NCBI GenBank assembly: GCA_023228985.1
Contig: JALOAC010000003.1
Coordinates: 1-64,000 of the forward strand
DNA: 64,000 nucleotides
Source of the DNA: Thiopseudomonas sp.
GTDB taxonomy: Bacteria; Pseudomonadota; Gammaproteobacteria; Pseudomonadales; Pseudomonadaceae
Direction: 5' to 3'
Under the pieces are notes generated by a model. That model did not search any database. It saw only the letters and a list, made by a program, of their open reading frames with translations, and was not told the DNA's origin. Below, in pieces: positions 37,245 through 47,366 of this stretch; position 1 is the stretch's first letter; every line of letters begins with the position of its first letter. The translations under genes and the position numbers were made by a program.

Positions 37245-37829
37245 TTACCTTGGCTTTTTGAGCAATACGGGCTTTTCTTCAGGTGCTTGGCAAATCAAAA
37301 ACAGCGTGGTGAGCAGCTCTGGAATTTGTGCAGCCATGCTATCCAGCAAATCCAAGTCTTCAGCAATTTCGGCAAAATCCGGTTGCTCATCAAACAAGCC
37401 TGACACGACCATTATGGGCAACAGCAGCTCGCTGACTTCATCTTCATCTTCTTCAAACCAGATGTCTTCACGCAAAAAGACGCCTTCCATAAAACCGATA
37501 CACCAGCCACGCAGATCGGAGTCTTCAGGCTCATCGCCCATGTCCAAATCACAAGGCAGGACAAACTCTTCATCGCTGGCTAACTGACGTTCGATATGCG
37601 ATTTAAGCTGACGTAATGCGCTTTCGATATCGTCTTGCTGCGCCTGATCTTTGTAGACGGGCGGCTCAGCAAACAACTCTGTCATCCACTCGTTTTCTAA
37701 TACAGTTTCAGGGCAAATTGCCAAGGCTGTCAGATAACCATGCGCGGCTACATAGTCGAGTGCTTCCTCGTATAATTCATCAGAATCCAAAAAAGCACGC
37801 AAACGGGAGAGTTGCTCTGTAAAAGACAT
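37245..37829 (-). CDS. YecA/UPF0149-family protein
   Basis: A 194-aa acidic protein of the YgfB/YecA family. Conserved parts include GYLTALAICPE near 32, LRGWCIGFMEGV near 128 and the acidic stretch EEDEDEVSELLLPI. The SEC-C zinc tail of YecA is absent. The role is unknown; family members sit near cell-division or protein-quality genes. Start at 37829 or 37835. Confidence 0.82.
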   Translation of the reverse strand: MSFTEQLSRLRAFLDSDELYEEALDYVAAHGYLTALAICPETVLENEWMTELFAEPPVYKDQAQQDDIESALRQLKSHIERQLASDEEFVLPCDLDMGDEPEDSDLRGWCIGFMEGVFLREDIWFEEDEDEVSELLLPIMVVSGLFDEQPDFAEIAEDLDLLDSMAAQIPELLTTLFLICQAPEEKPVLLKKPR

Positions 37830-38026
37830 GGGCATTTACCTAAAGAAGAATATGTTTATAACCGCTGTATTGTAGACCAGCCTTAACCGCACTGCTATAG
37901 CTAAAAACTCTACTTACGGCTTGGATGCTGCTATCTAAAAGTGCTGGCCTGTAACTTGATAACCCAAACCGGCAGCAATCTCAGCCAAGTATACGTATAA
38001 TGCCCAGCCTACTTTGGGAGAGCAGT

Positions 38027-40165
38027 ATGGCCGAGCAGGCACTTAATATCCTTAAAACAGTTTTTGGTTACGACTCTTTTCGCGGTCATCAAGCCGCTAT
38101 TATCGAGCGCGTTAGTCATGGCGGGGACGCTTTAGTGTTAATGCCCACAGGTGGCGGTAAATCCCTGTGCTATCAAATCCCTGCCCTAGTGCGTGAAGGC
38201 ATCGCCATAGTCGTGTCGCCCCTCATTGCCCTGATGCAGGACCAGGTCAGCAGCTTAGAAGCACTGGGCATCAGTGCCGCCGCTTTAAATTCCGCCGCCA
38301 GTGTTGATGAGCGCCGTGAAACCGCTAATCGTTTGCGTCGTAATGAACTCAAGTTACTTTACCTTGCCCCCGAACGTTTGATGCAGCCGCAAACGCTCAG
38401 TTTTTTACAGCAATTGCCGATTAGTTTGTTTGCTATCGATGAGGCTCACTGCGTTTCACAATGGGGGCATGACTTTCGCCCTGAATACCTACAGCTTGGA
38501 CAATTAGCACAGTTATTTCCTCAGGTACCACGCATTGCCCTTACCGCTACCGCCGACATGCGCACGCGCACAGAAATTGCTCAACGCCTGCAGTTACAGC
38601 AAGCTCAGGAATTCGTCTCCAGCTTTGATCGACCTAACATCTTTTATCGTATCACTCCTAAAGACAGCCCGCGCAAGCAGTTATTAGATTTTCTTGCCAG
38701 CCGCCAAGGCGATGCCGGTATTGTTTATTGCCTGTCGCGAAAAAGCGTTGAAAGTGTCGCCGAATTTCTATTAGAAAAAGGCTATCCCGCCCTGCCTTAC
38801 CATGCTGGATTAAGCAATGAGCTGCGCGCTTTTAATCAGCAACGCTTTCTCAAAGAAGAAGGCATTATCATGGTAGCAACCATTGCCTTTGGCATGGGTA
38901 TCGATAAATCCAACGTGCGTTTTGTTGCCCACCTAGACCTGCCTAAATCCATTGAAGGTTATTACCAAGAAACCGGTCGCGCAGGGCGTGATGGTTTACC
39001 CGCCGACGCTTGGATGGTGTATGGCTTACAAGACATGCTATTTTTAAAGCAGATGCTCGCCAACTCCGATGGCGATGAGCGTTTTAAGCGTGTGGAGCAA
39101 CACAAACTTGATGCCATGCTAGCGCTGTGTGAGGAAGTGCGTTGCCGCCGCCAAACACTACTGGCCTACTTTGACGAACAACTGCCAGAACCCTGCGGTA
39201 ATTGCGATAACTGCGCTGAACCTCCACAACAGTGGAATGCCACTGAAGCGGCACGCCAAGCCTTGTCTGCGATCTTCCGAACTGAACAGCGATACGGCGT
39301 TGGCCATTTAATTGATGTATTGCTGGGACGGGAAAACGATCGCGTGCGTTCCATGGGCCATCAACATTTATCTGTGTTTGGCATCGGTAAAGCACTCAGC
39401 GAACATCAGTGGCGCTCTGTGTTTCGTCAACTGGTTGCACGCGGTCTAGTCGATGTTGATGTAGAGGGCTTTGGTGGCTTGCGTCTTACAGAGTCATGTC
39501 GCACGTTACTGCGCGGCGAAGTGAAGCTGCAGTTGCGCCAAGAACTGCCGCAGACCACCTCCAGCACCCCACGCAAGAGCGGCGCCAGCCAATTGGTACG
39601 TGACAGTGAGCGACCACAGTGGGAACGGTTACGTGCCTTGCGCCGCAAATTGGCCGAAGAGCAAAACGTGCCTCCTTTTGTTATTTTTTCCGACACCACT
39701 TTATTAGAAATGCTTCGCCGCCAGCCCGAGGTTCTCAGCGATATGGCGGAAGTGAGCGGCGTCGGCGCAGTCAAACTAGAGCGTTATGGTGCTGATTTCT
39801 TAGCTATTTTCCAAAACTCTGAAACCAGTGAAACACCAGCTGCATACAGCCAAGATGTCCGTCACGAAATTATCACCTTGGCGCGCAATGGCATGACACC
39901 CCAGCAAATTGCCCAGCAACAACAATGCGCCCTAAAAAGCGTATACAGCCATCTAGCGCAAGCCATTGCCAGCGAACAGCTCAGTCTTGAACAGGCACTT
40001 GACCTGCCCGAAGAGCTCTTAGATGAGGTTCAGGATGCTTTTCTTGCCACTGAAGACGAGCTGCCAAGTGCCGCACAGATTGCCAATCAGTTCGCTGGAC
40101 GTATTGATGAGGGCATCATTTATTGCGTGCGCGCAGCTTTGCAGCTAGAGCTGTGTCAAAACTAG
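38027..40165 (+). CDS. recQ: ATP-dependent DNA helicase RecQ
   Basis: A 3'-5' superfamily 2 helicase in recombination repair. From the ATG at 38027 (GGGAG upstream) it is 712 aa. Motif I is [12 protein letters not shown], motif [13 protein letters not shown], and motif [13 protein letters not shown]. The zinc-binding cysteines are in EEVRCRR and [10 protein letters not shown] winged-helix RQC, an HRDC domain (about 530-600) and a C-terminal helix-turn-helix extension follow. This is the long form common in Pseudomonas. Confidence 0.96.
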   Translation: MAEQALNILKTVFGYDSFRGHQAAIIERVSHGGDALVLMPTGGGKSLCYQIPALVREGIAIVVSPLIALMQDQVSSLEALGISAAALNSAASVDERRETANRLRRNELKLLYLAPERLMQPQTLSFLQQLPISLFAIDEAHCVSQWGHDFRPEYLQLGQLAQLFPQVPRIALTATADMRTRTEIAQRLQLQQAQEFVSSFDRPNIFYRITPKDSPRKQLLDFLASRQGDAGIVYCLSRKSVESVAEFLLEKGYPALPYHAGLSNELRAFNQQRFLKEEGIIMVATIAFGMGIDKSNVRFVAHLDLPKSIEGYYQETGRAGRDGLPADAWMVYGLQDMLFLKQMLANSDGDERFKRVEQHKLDAMLALCEEVRCRRQTLLAYFDEQLPEPCGNCDNCAEPPQQWNATEAARQALSAIFRTEQRYGVGHLIDVLLGRENDRVRSMGHQHLSVFGIGKALSEHQWRSVFRQLVARGLVDVDVEGFGGLRLTESCRTLLRGEVKLQLRQELPQTTSSTPRKSGASQLVRDSERPQWERLRALRRKLAEEQNVPPFVIFSDTTLLEMLRRQPEVLSDMAEVSGVGAVKLERYGADFLAIFQNSETSETPAAYSQDVRHEIITLARNGMTPQQIAQQQQCALKSVYSHLAQAIASEQLSLEQALDLPEELLDEVQDAFLATEDELPSAAQIANQFAGRIDEGIIYCVRAALQLELCQN

Positions 40166-40318
40166 CTGATAACAAAGGCTCGCTGTGTTTGCTTAACCAG
40201 CTAAAACGCTAGTCAAGGCCAAAAAAGCAACCCGTTTTTCACCTTCCACCTATAAATTTATGGCGTTGCGCAGTAGAATAGCGGTTTTATTTTCTGCGTA
40301 ATCCTTTGGAGTTAAGGC

Positions 40319-41533
40319 ATGTCCGATATTAAAAAGGTAGTTCTGGCCTATTCAGGCGGCTTGGACACCTCGGTTATTCTTAAATGGTTGCAAGATACCT
40401 ATCAGTGCGAAATCGTTACCTTCACCGCTGACTTAGGTCAGGGCGAAGAAGTTGAGCCAGCGCGTACCAAGGCCGAAGCGCTGGGCGTCAAAGAAATCTA
40501 TATTGACGACCTGCGTGAAGAGTTTGTGCGCGACTTTGTGTTCCCCATGTTCCGCGCCAATACCATTTACGAAGGCGAATACCTGCTCGGCACCTCCATT
40601 GCCCGTCCGCTGATTGCCAAGCGTTTGGTAGAAATTGCTAACGAGACCGGCGCAGACGCTATTTCTCACGGCGCGACCGGAAAAGGCAACGACCAAGTTC
40701 GTTTTGAGCTGGGTGCTTATGCACTTAAGCCAGGCGTGAAAGTCATTGCGCCATGGCGTGAGTGGGATTTGCTCTCGCGTGAAAAACTGCTGGCCTACGC
40801 AGAGCAGCACAATATTCCTATTGAGCGTCACGGCAAGAAATCCCCCTACTCCATGGATGCTAACCTGCTGCACATCTCCTATGAAGGTGGCGTGTTAGAA
40901 GATACCTGGAGCGAGCACGAAGAAGAAATGTGGCGCTGGAGTGTTTCGCCAGAAAACGCACCCAACACACCTACCTATCTTGAATTGACCTACCGCAAAG
41001 GTGACATCGTTGCCATTGATGGCGTCGACATGAGCCCGGCGCAAGTGCTGACCTACCTGAACAAAGTGGGTGGTGATAACGGTATTGGTCGTGTGGATAT
41101 CGTCGAGAACCGCTACGTGGGCATGAAAGCCCGTGGCTGCTACGAAACCCCCGGCGGCACCATTATGCTGAAAGGTCATCGCGCGATTGAGTCCATTACT
41201 CTGGACCGCGAAGTAGCCCACCTGAAAGATGAACTGATGCCCAAGTACGCCTCCATGATTTACAACGGCTACTGGTGGAGCCCAGAGCGTCACATGGTGC
41301 AGGCGATGATTGATGCCTCGCAAGCCAACGTTAACGGTGTGGTGCGCTTAAAACTGTACAAAGGCAACATCATGGTGGTTGGTCGCAAGTCCGACGACTC
41401 ACTGTTTGACGCCGCTGTAGCCACCTTTGAAGACGACGCCGGCGCGTACGATCAGCAAGACGCTGAGGGCTTTATCAAGCTCAACGCACTACGCTTGCGC
41501 ATTGCTGCCAGCAAAGGGCGTAACCTGTTGTAA
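40319..41533 (+). CDS. argG: Argininosuccinate synthase
   Basis: Joins citrulline and aspartate using ATP in arginine synthesis. It is 404 aa, with the PP-loop [15 protein letters not shown] (near 9-23), [15 protein letters not shown] and the substrate loop [29 protein letters not shown] precedes the ATG. It is a single-gene transcript with a strong terminator. Confidence 0.98.
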   Translation: MSDIKKVVLAYSGGLDTSVILKWLQDTYQCEIVTFTADLGQGEEVEPARTKAEALGVKEIYIDDLREEFVRDFVFPMFRANTIYEGEYLLGTSIARPLIAKRLVEIANETGADAISHGATGKGNDQVRFELGAYALKPGVKVIAPWREWDLLSREKLLAYAEQHNIPIERHGKKSPYSMDANLLHISYEGGVLEDTWSEHEEEMWRWSVSPENAPNTPTYLELTYRKGDIVAIDGVDMSPAQVLTYLNKVGGDNGIGRVDIVENRYVGMKARGCYETPGGTIMLKGHRAIESITLDREVAHLKDELMPKYASMIYNGYWWSPERHMVQAMIDASQANVNGVVRLKLYKGNIMVVGRKSDDSLFDAAVATFEDDAGAYDQQDAEGFIKLNALRLRIAASKGRNLL

Positions 41534-41566
41534 CTGCTCTTGCTTGTTACACTTGATAAATCGGCC

Positions 41567-41596
41567 TCAGCCCCTTGGTTGGGGCTGATTTTTTTA
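41567..41596 (+). terminator. Terminator after argG
   Basis: CAGCCCC-TTGGTT-GGGGCTG is a perfect 7-bp stem, followed by a run of eight bases almost all T. Confidence 0.92.
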
Positions 41597-41733
41597 TGGG
41601 TAATAGCCACCCCATCACAACCACTACTCGATAAACAAACCACCTCAGTTAGCTTTACCGAACACTTGATTTTCGCCACATAGACGCATAATGTTATACC
41701 CTACCCACAACAAGGACGGTAAGAGGGTTAATC

Positions 41734-42087
41734 ATGGATGATAGTGACATCTTATTAAGTATGCATGGTGAGCAAGTCCATCGAGAAGATGGCTATTGGT
41801 GGAAAATCGAAGCATGGGCAGTTCCAGCAACGAAAGAACGCCCACATGGCATCCGCTACAACCTTACCTTGCATAATAAATACAATAAAAGAGTATTCGG
41901 TTATGACAATGCACACGCTGTAAAACCACCGAAAAAAAAGTTTACTGGTAAACGTTATGAATATGATCACCTGCACAAATCAGCTTCCGATCAGGGTACA
42001 CCTTATGAGTTCTCTGACTGCTTCGTCCTGCTTCAGGATTTTTTTATAGGTGTAGACAAAACTATTGCTGAAATAGAGGGCAAATAA
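41734..42087 (+). CDS. TumE-like toxin (DUF6516)
   Basis: A 117-aa basic protein. Motifs fit the TumE/DUF6516 toxin family: GYWWKIEAWAVP, RPHGIRYNLTLHNKYNKRVFG cut short here, YDNAHAVKPPKKKF, then KRYEYDHLHK. The next gene, one base after its stop, encodes a winged-helix protein of the type paired with TumE, so this is a type II-like pair with the toxin first. The pair is known from Tn3-family elements in Pseudomonas relatives. No transposase is present here. Confidence 0.78.
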   Translation: MDDSDILLSMHGEQVHREDGYWWKIEAWAVPATKERPHGIRYNLTLHNKYNKRVFGYDNAHAVKPPKKKFTGKRYEYDHLHKSASDQGTPYEFSDCFVLLQDFFIGVDKTIAEIEGK

Positions 42088-42088
42088 T

Positions 42089-42490
42089 ATGAAAGTAAGA
42101 ATTGGTATTATGTCTGAGCCGCTTATTCGCGTGAGGTTATTAGCGATTGCGCAGGGGCAATATAAGCCGCAAGACAACGAGCCTAAGATTTGGTACACCT
42201 CTATCAGCGCCGTATCGCACATTTTGTGTCCAGAAAACATTGAGTTATTACGCTTGATCGACACTGAGAGACCTGAGAGCCTTACTCAGTTAACTGAACT
42301 GACTGGGCGTGCTAAATCGAACCTGTCCAAGACACTTAAAACGTTAAACGAGAAAGGGTTTGTTCGGTTAGAACAGGGACATGGTAAAACAATCAGGCCT
42401 GTAGCCTTGTTTACGGACTTTGAAATAGTAACGGACTCAAAACTAGAGCACTGCTTGCACCTGTTATCATTAGGGCAGTCTGCGGCCTAA
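42089..42490 (+). CDS. TumA-like winged-helix antitoxin
   Basis: A 133-aa protein with a MarR-like winged helix in the second half (TQLTELTGRAKSNLSKTLKT, then LNEKGFVRLEQGHGK as the wing). This fits the HVO_A0114-type DNA-binding proteins encoded after TumE toxins. It probably neutralises the toxin and represses the pair. The one-base gap implies coupled translation. Confidence 0.78.
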   Translation: MKVRIGIMSEPLIRVRLLAIAQGQYKPQDNEPKIWYTSISAVSHILCPENIELLRLIDTERPESLTQLTELTGRAKSNLSKTLKTLNEKGFVRLEQGHGKTIRPVALFTDFEIVTDSKLEHCLHLLSLGQSAA

Positions 42491-42540
42491 GCCAACATTT
42501 AAAAATGCAATACCGTAAAACGTAGCAAGTTTATCAGCAG

Positions 42541-42549
42541 CCCCCCCCC
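42541..42549 (+). repeat. C9 homopolymer tract upstream of gloA
   Basis: Nine C in a row, 28 bases before the gloA start and outside any gene. Such runs can change length by slipped-strand mispairing and alter promoter spacing or a leader. Confidence 0.6.
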
Positions 42550-42577
42550 ATACATATTTTAACCTAGGAGAATAACC

Positions 42578-42970
42578 ATGCGTATTCTACACACCATGCT
42601 TAGAGTGGGCGATTTAGACCAGTCGCTGGCGTTTTATACTGAGGTGTTAGGCATGCAGCTGCTGCGCCGTAAAGACTACCCCGAAGGTAAGTTCACCCTT
42701 GCCTTTGTTGGTTATGGCAGCGAAGCAGAGAATGCCGTGATTGAACTGACTCATAACTGGGACACCACTAGCTATGATCTGGGTGACGGCTACGGACATA
42801 TCGCCCTCGAAGTGCCTGATGTGTATAAAGCCTGTGAGGACATTCGTGTCCGTGGCGGTAAAATCACCCGCGAGCCAGGCCCAATGATGCACGGCAATAG
42901 CATTCTGGCGTTCGTTGAAGATCCGGACGGTTATAAAATCGAGCTGCTGTCACCGAAGCGTGGGGACTAA
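42578..42970 (+). CDS. gloA: Lactoylglutathione lyase (glyoxalase I)
   Basis: A VOC-fold, metal-dependent enzyme that converts the methylglyoxal-glutathione hemithioacetal to S-lactoylglutathione. It is 130 aa. Metal ligands are visible at His5 ([11 protein letters not shown]), the glutamate in VIELTHNW, His in GYGHIALEV and the glutamate in [13 protein letters not shown] precedes the ATG. Its last 21 bases overlap the convergent toxin gene. Confidence 0.96.
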   Translation: MRILHTMLRVGDLDQSLAFYTEVLGMQLLRRKDYPEGKFTLAFVGYGSEAENAVIELTHNWDTTSYDLGDGYGHIALEVPDVYKACEDIRVRGGKITREPGPMMHGNSILAFVEDPDGYKIELLSPKRGD

Positions 42971-43291
42971 GTGACCTGCTAGCTCCATGCTGTCATGCAG
43001 CAGACGCAAAATTTCTATATGACAGCTGTCAGCTACGCGGTACACGATAAAGTGGCGACCTTTGCGACCACCTCTTGCAATATGTAACGTGCGTATTCCT
43101 TCCCCCAGTTCTGGGCGGGTCTTGCAGCCCGGAAGCTCTGGCCCTTTGTTTAAAGCAGCTACTGCCAGAGCTAGAGTTTCCATATAGAGGGTTGCTTGGC
43201 GTGCGCCAAAATGAATAACCGTCCAACGAATAATGGCCGCATGGTCAAGGCTGGCCCGCTTAGTCCAGCGAACAGACCAGTTTACGCCCAC
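42950..43291 (-). CDS. RelE/ParE-superfamily toxin
   Basis: A 113-aa basic protein with the RelE/ParE layout. The N-terminal helices are rich in W and R ([20 protein letters not shown]). The beta-sheet core reads [22 protein letters not shown], ending with [14 protein letters not shown], typical of ParE. It starts with GTG inside the end of the antitoxin gene (10-base overlap), so antitoxin comes first. Its end overlaps gloA by 21 bases on the other strand. Confidence 0.87.
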   Translation of the reverse strand: MGVNWSVRWTKRASLDHAAIIRWTVIHFGARQATLYMETLALAVAALNKGPELPGCKTRPELGEGIRTLHIARGGRKGRHFIVYRVADSCHIEILRLLHDSMELAGHLVPTLR

Positions 43292-43590
43292 GCTTGTTCC
43301 TGTTCTTGCTCCACTTGCTGAATAATGCGAGTTGCTTCTTCTCGCATGTGATCGGCCAGTTGTTCTGCACTGGCAAAGTTTTCATAGTCGCCCGTTACAG
43401 CACTGTCGACTCCTTGCTGGACGGCGAAGCGCAGGTTATCCAGCTTAGCTTCATACAGAGCGCGACGTTCTTCTACTAGACGCAAGCCCTCGCGCAACAC
43501 TTCACTGGCGTTCTGGTATTCACCGCTGGCAACCAGTTGCTCGATGAGTTCAGCCTGATGGTCGGTGATAACTACGTTGCGGGTCGGCAT
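43282..43590 (-). CDS. ParD-like ribbon-helix-helix antitoxin
   Basis: A 102-aa protein. The N-terminal MPTRNVVITDHQAELIEQLV followed by ASGEYQNASEVLREGLRLVEER is the RHH_CopG/ParD DNA-binding motif. The C-terminal helix would wrap its toxin. The ATG at 43590 has GGAGAG upstream; the frame to 43671 is too long. It is followed immediately by its toxin. Confidence 0.9.
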   Translation of the reverse strand: MPTRNVVITDHQAELIEQLVASGEYQNASEVLREGLRLVEERRALYEAKLDNLRFAVQQGVDSAVTGDYENFASAEQLADHMREEATRIIQQVEQEQEQAWA

Positions 43591-43754
43591 GACGGCTCTC
43601 CTTTTGGTACGGATGGCATAGTATGCCATGGCCTCGCATGACAATGAAGTCATGCATTTTCCGCTTACCATGAGTCAACAATAAATTGTGACTGCCCGTT
43701 TCCGGAAAAATACAAACTAAAGCTTATCCAGTCCAGCACGTTCAGGGATAGACG

Positions 43755-45992
43755 CTAACTGCGCTTACGCCGCGCTTCTATTACGTTAGGCAGCTGAGCT
43801 ATGCGCCCGAGCATACGGCTTAGAATATCCAAGCCCGGCACTTCAATCGTCAATTCTATTAGCGCTGAGCCATCTTCCTTGCTGGTGCTGGTATTCAGCG
43901 CTACCACGTTAACTTTTTCGTTAAACAACACCTGTAAAATATCATTCAACAAACCAGCGCGATCATAGGCTTGAATAAGCACATCCACCGGATAGGTCTT
44001 AACCGGCTCACTGCCCCAACTCACCTGAATGACACGTTCTGGCTCGCGCTCACTGAGCTGTAAAACGGTCGGACAGTCTTGACGATGAATGGTGACGCCA
44101 CGCCCTTGGGTGATATAACCCACAATAGGCTCGCCCGGCACGGGCTGACAACACCCAGCCATCTGCGTCAACAGATTACCCACCCCTTCAATGCGCACTT
44201 CATCCCGCCGACTGCCCAGATGCACGGTGGGTTTTCGCGGAATAAGCTCGGCATGCTGGCTACGGCTGCCACGTTCCTGTTGCTGGGTTAAGCCAACCGC
44301 ATGGGCTAAACGCACATCCCCCGCACCAATAGCGGCAAACAAATCCTCGCTGGTTTTAACATTGCAACGCTCAGCTAGCTGCTCAAAATCAACGGGCATT
44401 AAAGCCAAGCGAGTGAGTTCCCGCTCAAGCATTTGCCGTCCTGCTGCAACGTTCTGTTCACGGTCTTGTAGCTTAAACCAGTGCACTATTTTGGCTCTGG
44501 CACGGGCAGTGTTTACGTAACCCAGGTTGGTATTGAGCCAGTCACGGCTGGGTGCGCCGTTTTTACCGGTGATAATTTCAACCTGCTCACCGGTTTTCAA
44601 GTTATAGCTTAGCGGCACGATGCGGCCATTGATTTTTGCGCCACGGCAATTGTGCCCGATTTCAGTATGCACACGGTAGGCAAAATCCAGCGGCGTCGAG
44701 CCTTTGGGCAAATCAATCGCGTGACCATCTGGGGTAAAAACATAGACCCGATCGGGTTCTATATCTACCTGCAGCTGATCGGCCAAACCACCAATATCAC
44801 CCAGCTCTTCATGCCATTCTAAAACCTGGCGCAACCAAGCAATTTTCTCTTCATAGTGGTCGGAGCGACCTTGTGTGTCCGTACCTTTGTAACGCCAGTG
44901 AGCACAAACGCCCAACTCGGCTTCTTCGTGCATCTCAGTGGTGCGAATCTGCACTTCTAGCACCTTGCCTTCAGGTCCTATCACGGCCGTATGCAGCGAG
45001 CGGTAACCGTTTTCTTTAGGGTTGGCGATATAGTCATCAAATTCGCGGGCAATGTGCTTCCACAACGAGTGCACAATACCTAAGACGGTGTAGCAATCAC
45101 GTACTGCAGGCACCAAAATACGTACCGCACGCACATCATAAATCTCACTAAAGCGCAGATTTTTATTCTGCATTTTGCGCCAAATGGAATAGATATGTTT
45201 CACTCGGCCACTGATTTGCGCCTCTATTCCTGCTTCCTGCATTTCGGTTTCAAGTTGCTGTACCACATCGCGAATAAAGTTCTGTCGATCCATACGCTTT
45301 TCATGCAGCAAGCCAGCAATGTGCATGTATTGCTCAGGCTCCAAGTAGCGAAACGACAGATCCTCCAATTCCCACTTGATGTGACCAATACCTAAGCGGT
45401 GCGCCAAGGGCGCGTAAATATCAAACACTTCACGCGCGACTCGATAACGCTTATCTTCTGGTGCATTTTTCACGGCTCGAATCGCACAGGTGCGCTCCGC
45501 CAGCTTGATCAATGCGACACGTACATCATCAACCATCGCCACCAGCATTTTACGCAGATTTTCTACTTGCGCTTGAGCGTTAAGCACCACGGATTCGCGC
45601 GGGTTTAAACTGGCACTAATGGCGGCCATACGCAGCACACCATCAATCAGCTTAGCCACCGTACTGCCAAACTGTAGCTCTACTTCCATGACGGTGGCTT
45701 TGTTCTCTCGTACGGTACGGTACAGAATAGCGGCGATTAGAGTTTCTTCGTCGAGCTTTAAATCAACCAGAATCTGTGCAATTTCCAAACCTGCTTGCAA
45801 GCTAGAACTGCCATCAGGCCAGATATTTTGCGCCGCATGCGCTTTAAGCTCTGCATCACGGGCAAACTCGCACGCCTGTAACAAATTAGCAGCGTTTAAA
45901 TCCTCATCCACTTCCAGTAGGTGCGCGACCCAACGCGGCAAATCTATACTGCCATCAGCATTAACCGGGTGTTGTGAGCGAACCTGTACCAT
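43755..45992 (-). CDS. relA: GTP pyrophosphokinase (ppGpp synthetase) RelA
   Basis: Ribosome-associated (p)ppGpp synthetase of the stringent response. It is 745 aa. The N-terminal hydrolase-like domain has lost the HD pair (AAILYRTV), so it is a synthase only. The synthetase core is seen in SGRVKHIYSIWRKM, YDVRAVRILV and NGYRSLHTAV. A TGS domain (VYVFTPDGHAIDLPKGSTPL) and a C-terminal ACT domain follow. It heads relA-rlmD-cysM in reverse order; the ribosome site is AAGGAAAA. Confidence 0.97.
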   Translation of the reverse strand: MVQVRSQHPVNADGSIDLPRWVAHLLEVDEDLNAANLLQACEFARDAELKAHAAQNIWPDGSSSLQAGLEIAQILVDLKLDEETLIAAILYRTVRENKATVMEVELQFGSTVAKLIDGVLRMAAISASLNPRESVVLNAQAQVENLRKMLVAMVDDVRVALIKLAERTCAIRAVKNAPEDKRYRVAREVFDIYAPLAHRLGIGHIKWELEDLSFRYLEPEQYMHIAGLLHEKRMDRQNFIRDVVQQLETEMQEAGIEAQISGRVKHIYSIWRKMQNKNLRFSEIYDVRAVRILVPAVRDCYTVLGIVHSLWKHIAREFDDYIANPKENGYRSLHTAVIGPEGKVLEVQIRTTEMHEEAELGVCAHWRYKGTDTQGRSDHYEEKIAWLRQVLEWHEELGDIGGLADQLQVDIEPDRVYVFTPDGHAIDLPKGSTPLDFAYRVHTEIGHNCRGAKINGRIVPLSYNLKTGEQVEIITGKNGAPSRDWLNTNLGYVNTARARAKIVHWFKLQDREQNVAAGRQMLERELTRLALMPVDFEQLAERCNVKTSEDLFAAIGAGDVRLAHAVGLTQQQERGSRSQHAELIPRKPTVHLGSRRDEVRIEGVGNLLTQMAGCCQPVPGEPIVGYITQGRGVTIHRQDCPTVLQLSEREPERVIQVSWGSEPVKTYPVDVLIQAYDRAGLLNDILQVLFNEKVNVVALNTSTSKEDGSALIELTIEVPGLDILSRMLGRIAQLPNVIEARRKRS

Positions 45993-46016
45993 AGGTTTTC
46001 CTTAATAACGACTTAA

Positions 46017-47366
46017 CTACTGACGAACAAACAGAGCCATGGCTTCAACATGCCCTGTTTGACTGAACATATCCAGCGCAGCCAAACGCTGAAGCTGGTA
46101 TCCCTGCGCCTGTAATACCGCAGCATCGCGAGCCAGTGTGGCAGGATTACAGGATACATATAAAATCTTTTTGGCAGCCACTTTCGTTAACTGTTCCACT
46201 GCTTGCGTCGCACCTTCACGCGATGGATCTAAAACAACCGCGGAAAACTTTTGCTGCATCCAAGCAGCTTGGCTTAGGGGCTGGGATAAATCAAAATGAT
46301 GGAACTCAACATGCTGCAACCCTTGGCGTTTAGCGGTGTGTTGCGCGCGTTTAACCATCGACTCAACACCCTCCACTGCCACCACTGAGGCAACAGTGCG
46401 CGCCACCGGCAAACTAAAATTGCCCAGACCACAGAATAAATCCAGCACCTGATCATCGCTGTGCAAATCCATCCATGCAAGCGCTTGCTGCACCATGGCT
46501 AAATTAACCTCGGCGTTTACCTGCACAAAATCACCGGGTTGATAATCAATCTGCAAATCATAGGGTTGTAGCTCGTAATACAGGGTATCACCTTCATTGT
46601 CTGGATAAGGCTCGGCCTGAGTTTGCCACCAGAGCTGAGTGTGCTGCTGTTGACAGAAATCACGCAACCGTTGTTGGTCTTCATTGTTAAGTGCTTGGGT
46701 TAAGCGCACCAGCAATGCCGGTTGATTACCGTAAAACAACTCTAAATGCCCTATGGCTCTAGTTTGCTTAAGCGTTTTAATAAAGGGGACAAGTTCGGCG
46801 TACAGTTTTTGTAAAGGCTCAACCAGAATTGGGCACTGGGTTGTTTCAACAATTTGCTGCGAGGCCAAGGCGCGAAAACCCACCTGTAACTGCCCCTGTT
46901 TGTTCGGCTTTACTGCAATGCGTGTACGACGACGATAACCGCGCTCAGAGCCTTGCAGGGTAGCAAACCACTCACCTACCTCAACCCCTGCGCGTTGCAT
47001 TTGTTCAGCAATGTAAGCCTGCTTGAACTCGCGCTGCTCATTAATAGGCATGTGCTGCAACGTACAACCACCACAACGCCCTGCCACCGCACAAAAAGGC
47101 TGTTGCCTATTACTGCATGCTTGCTGCACCTCAACAACCTGCGCCTCTACTATTTTGTTGCGTACGCTCAACACCCGCGCGACTATCTGCTCACCCGGCA
47201 TAGCACCACTAACGAACCAGGTGCGTCCAGCATGAAAAGCAATGCCTCGGCCATCATGAGCTAAGCGCTCAATACTAAGCGGCTGTTTTTTACCAACAGG
47301 CAAATCTGTTTGTTGCACGCCACGGGCTGGCTGAAAACGTAGTCCGCTTTGTTGTTGCCGCTTCAT
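46017..47366 (-). CDS. rlmD: 23S rRNA (uracil1939-C5)-methyltransferase
   Basis: A TrmA-type RNA methyltransferase of 449 aa. An N-terminal TRAM domain (about 20-80) precedes a 4Fe-4S cluster motif (CSNRQQPFCAVAGRCGGC). The SAM site is LDLFCGLGNFSLP, and the catalytic cysteine is in YVSCNPATLARD. It starts inside the end of cysM (ATGA overlap) and precedes relA. Confidence 0.96.
   Translation of the reverse strand: MKRQQQSGLRFQPARGVQQTDLPVGKKQPLSIERLAHDGRGIAFHAGRTWFVSGAMPGEQIVARVLSVRNKIVEAQVVEVQQACSNRQQPFCAVAGRCGGCTLQHMPINEQREFKQAYIAEQMQRAGVEVGEWFATLQGSERGYRRRTRIAVKPNKQGQLQVGFRALASQQIVETTQCPILVEPLQKLYAELVPFIKTLKQTRAIGHLELFYGNQPALLVRLTQALNNEDQQRLRDFCQQQHTQLWWQTQAEPYPDNEGDTLYYELQPYDLQIDYQPGDFVQVNAEVNLAMVQQALAWMDLHSDDQVLDLFCGLGNFSLPVARTVASVVAVEGVESMVKRAQHTAKRQGLQHVEFHHFDLSQPLSQAAWMQQKFSAVVLDPSREGATQAVEQLTKVAAKKILYVSCNPATLARDAAVLQAQGYQLQRLAALDMFSQTGHVEAMALFVRQ

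Noticed and set aside
40433..41323. Long minus-strand frames within argG
   Set aside because: These are shadows of argG codon bias, with no start signals or motifs.
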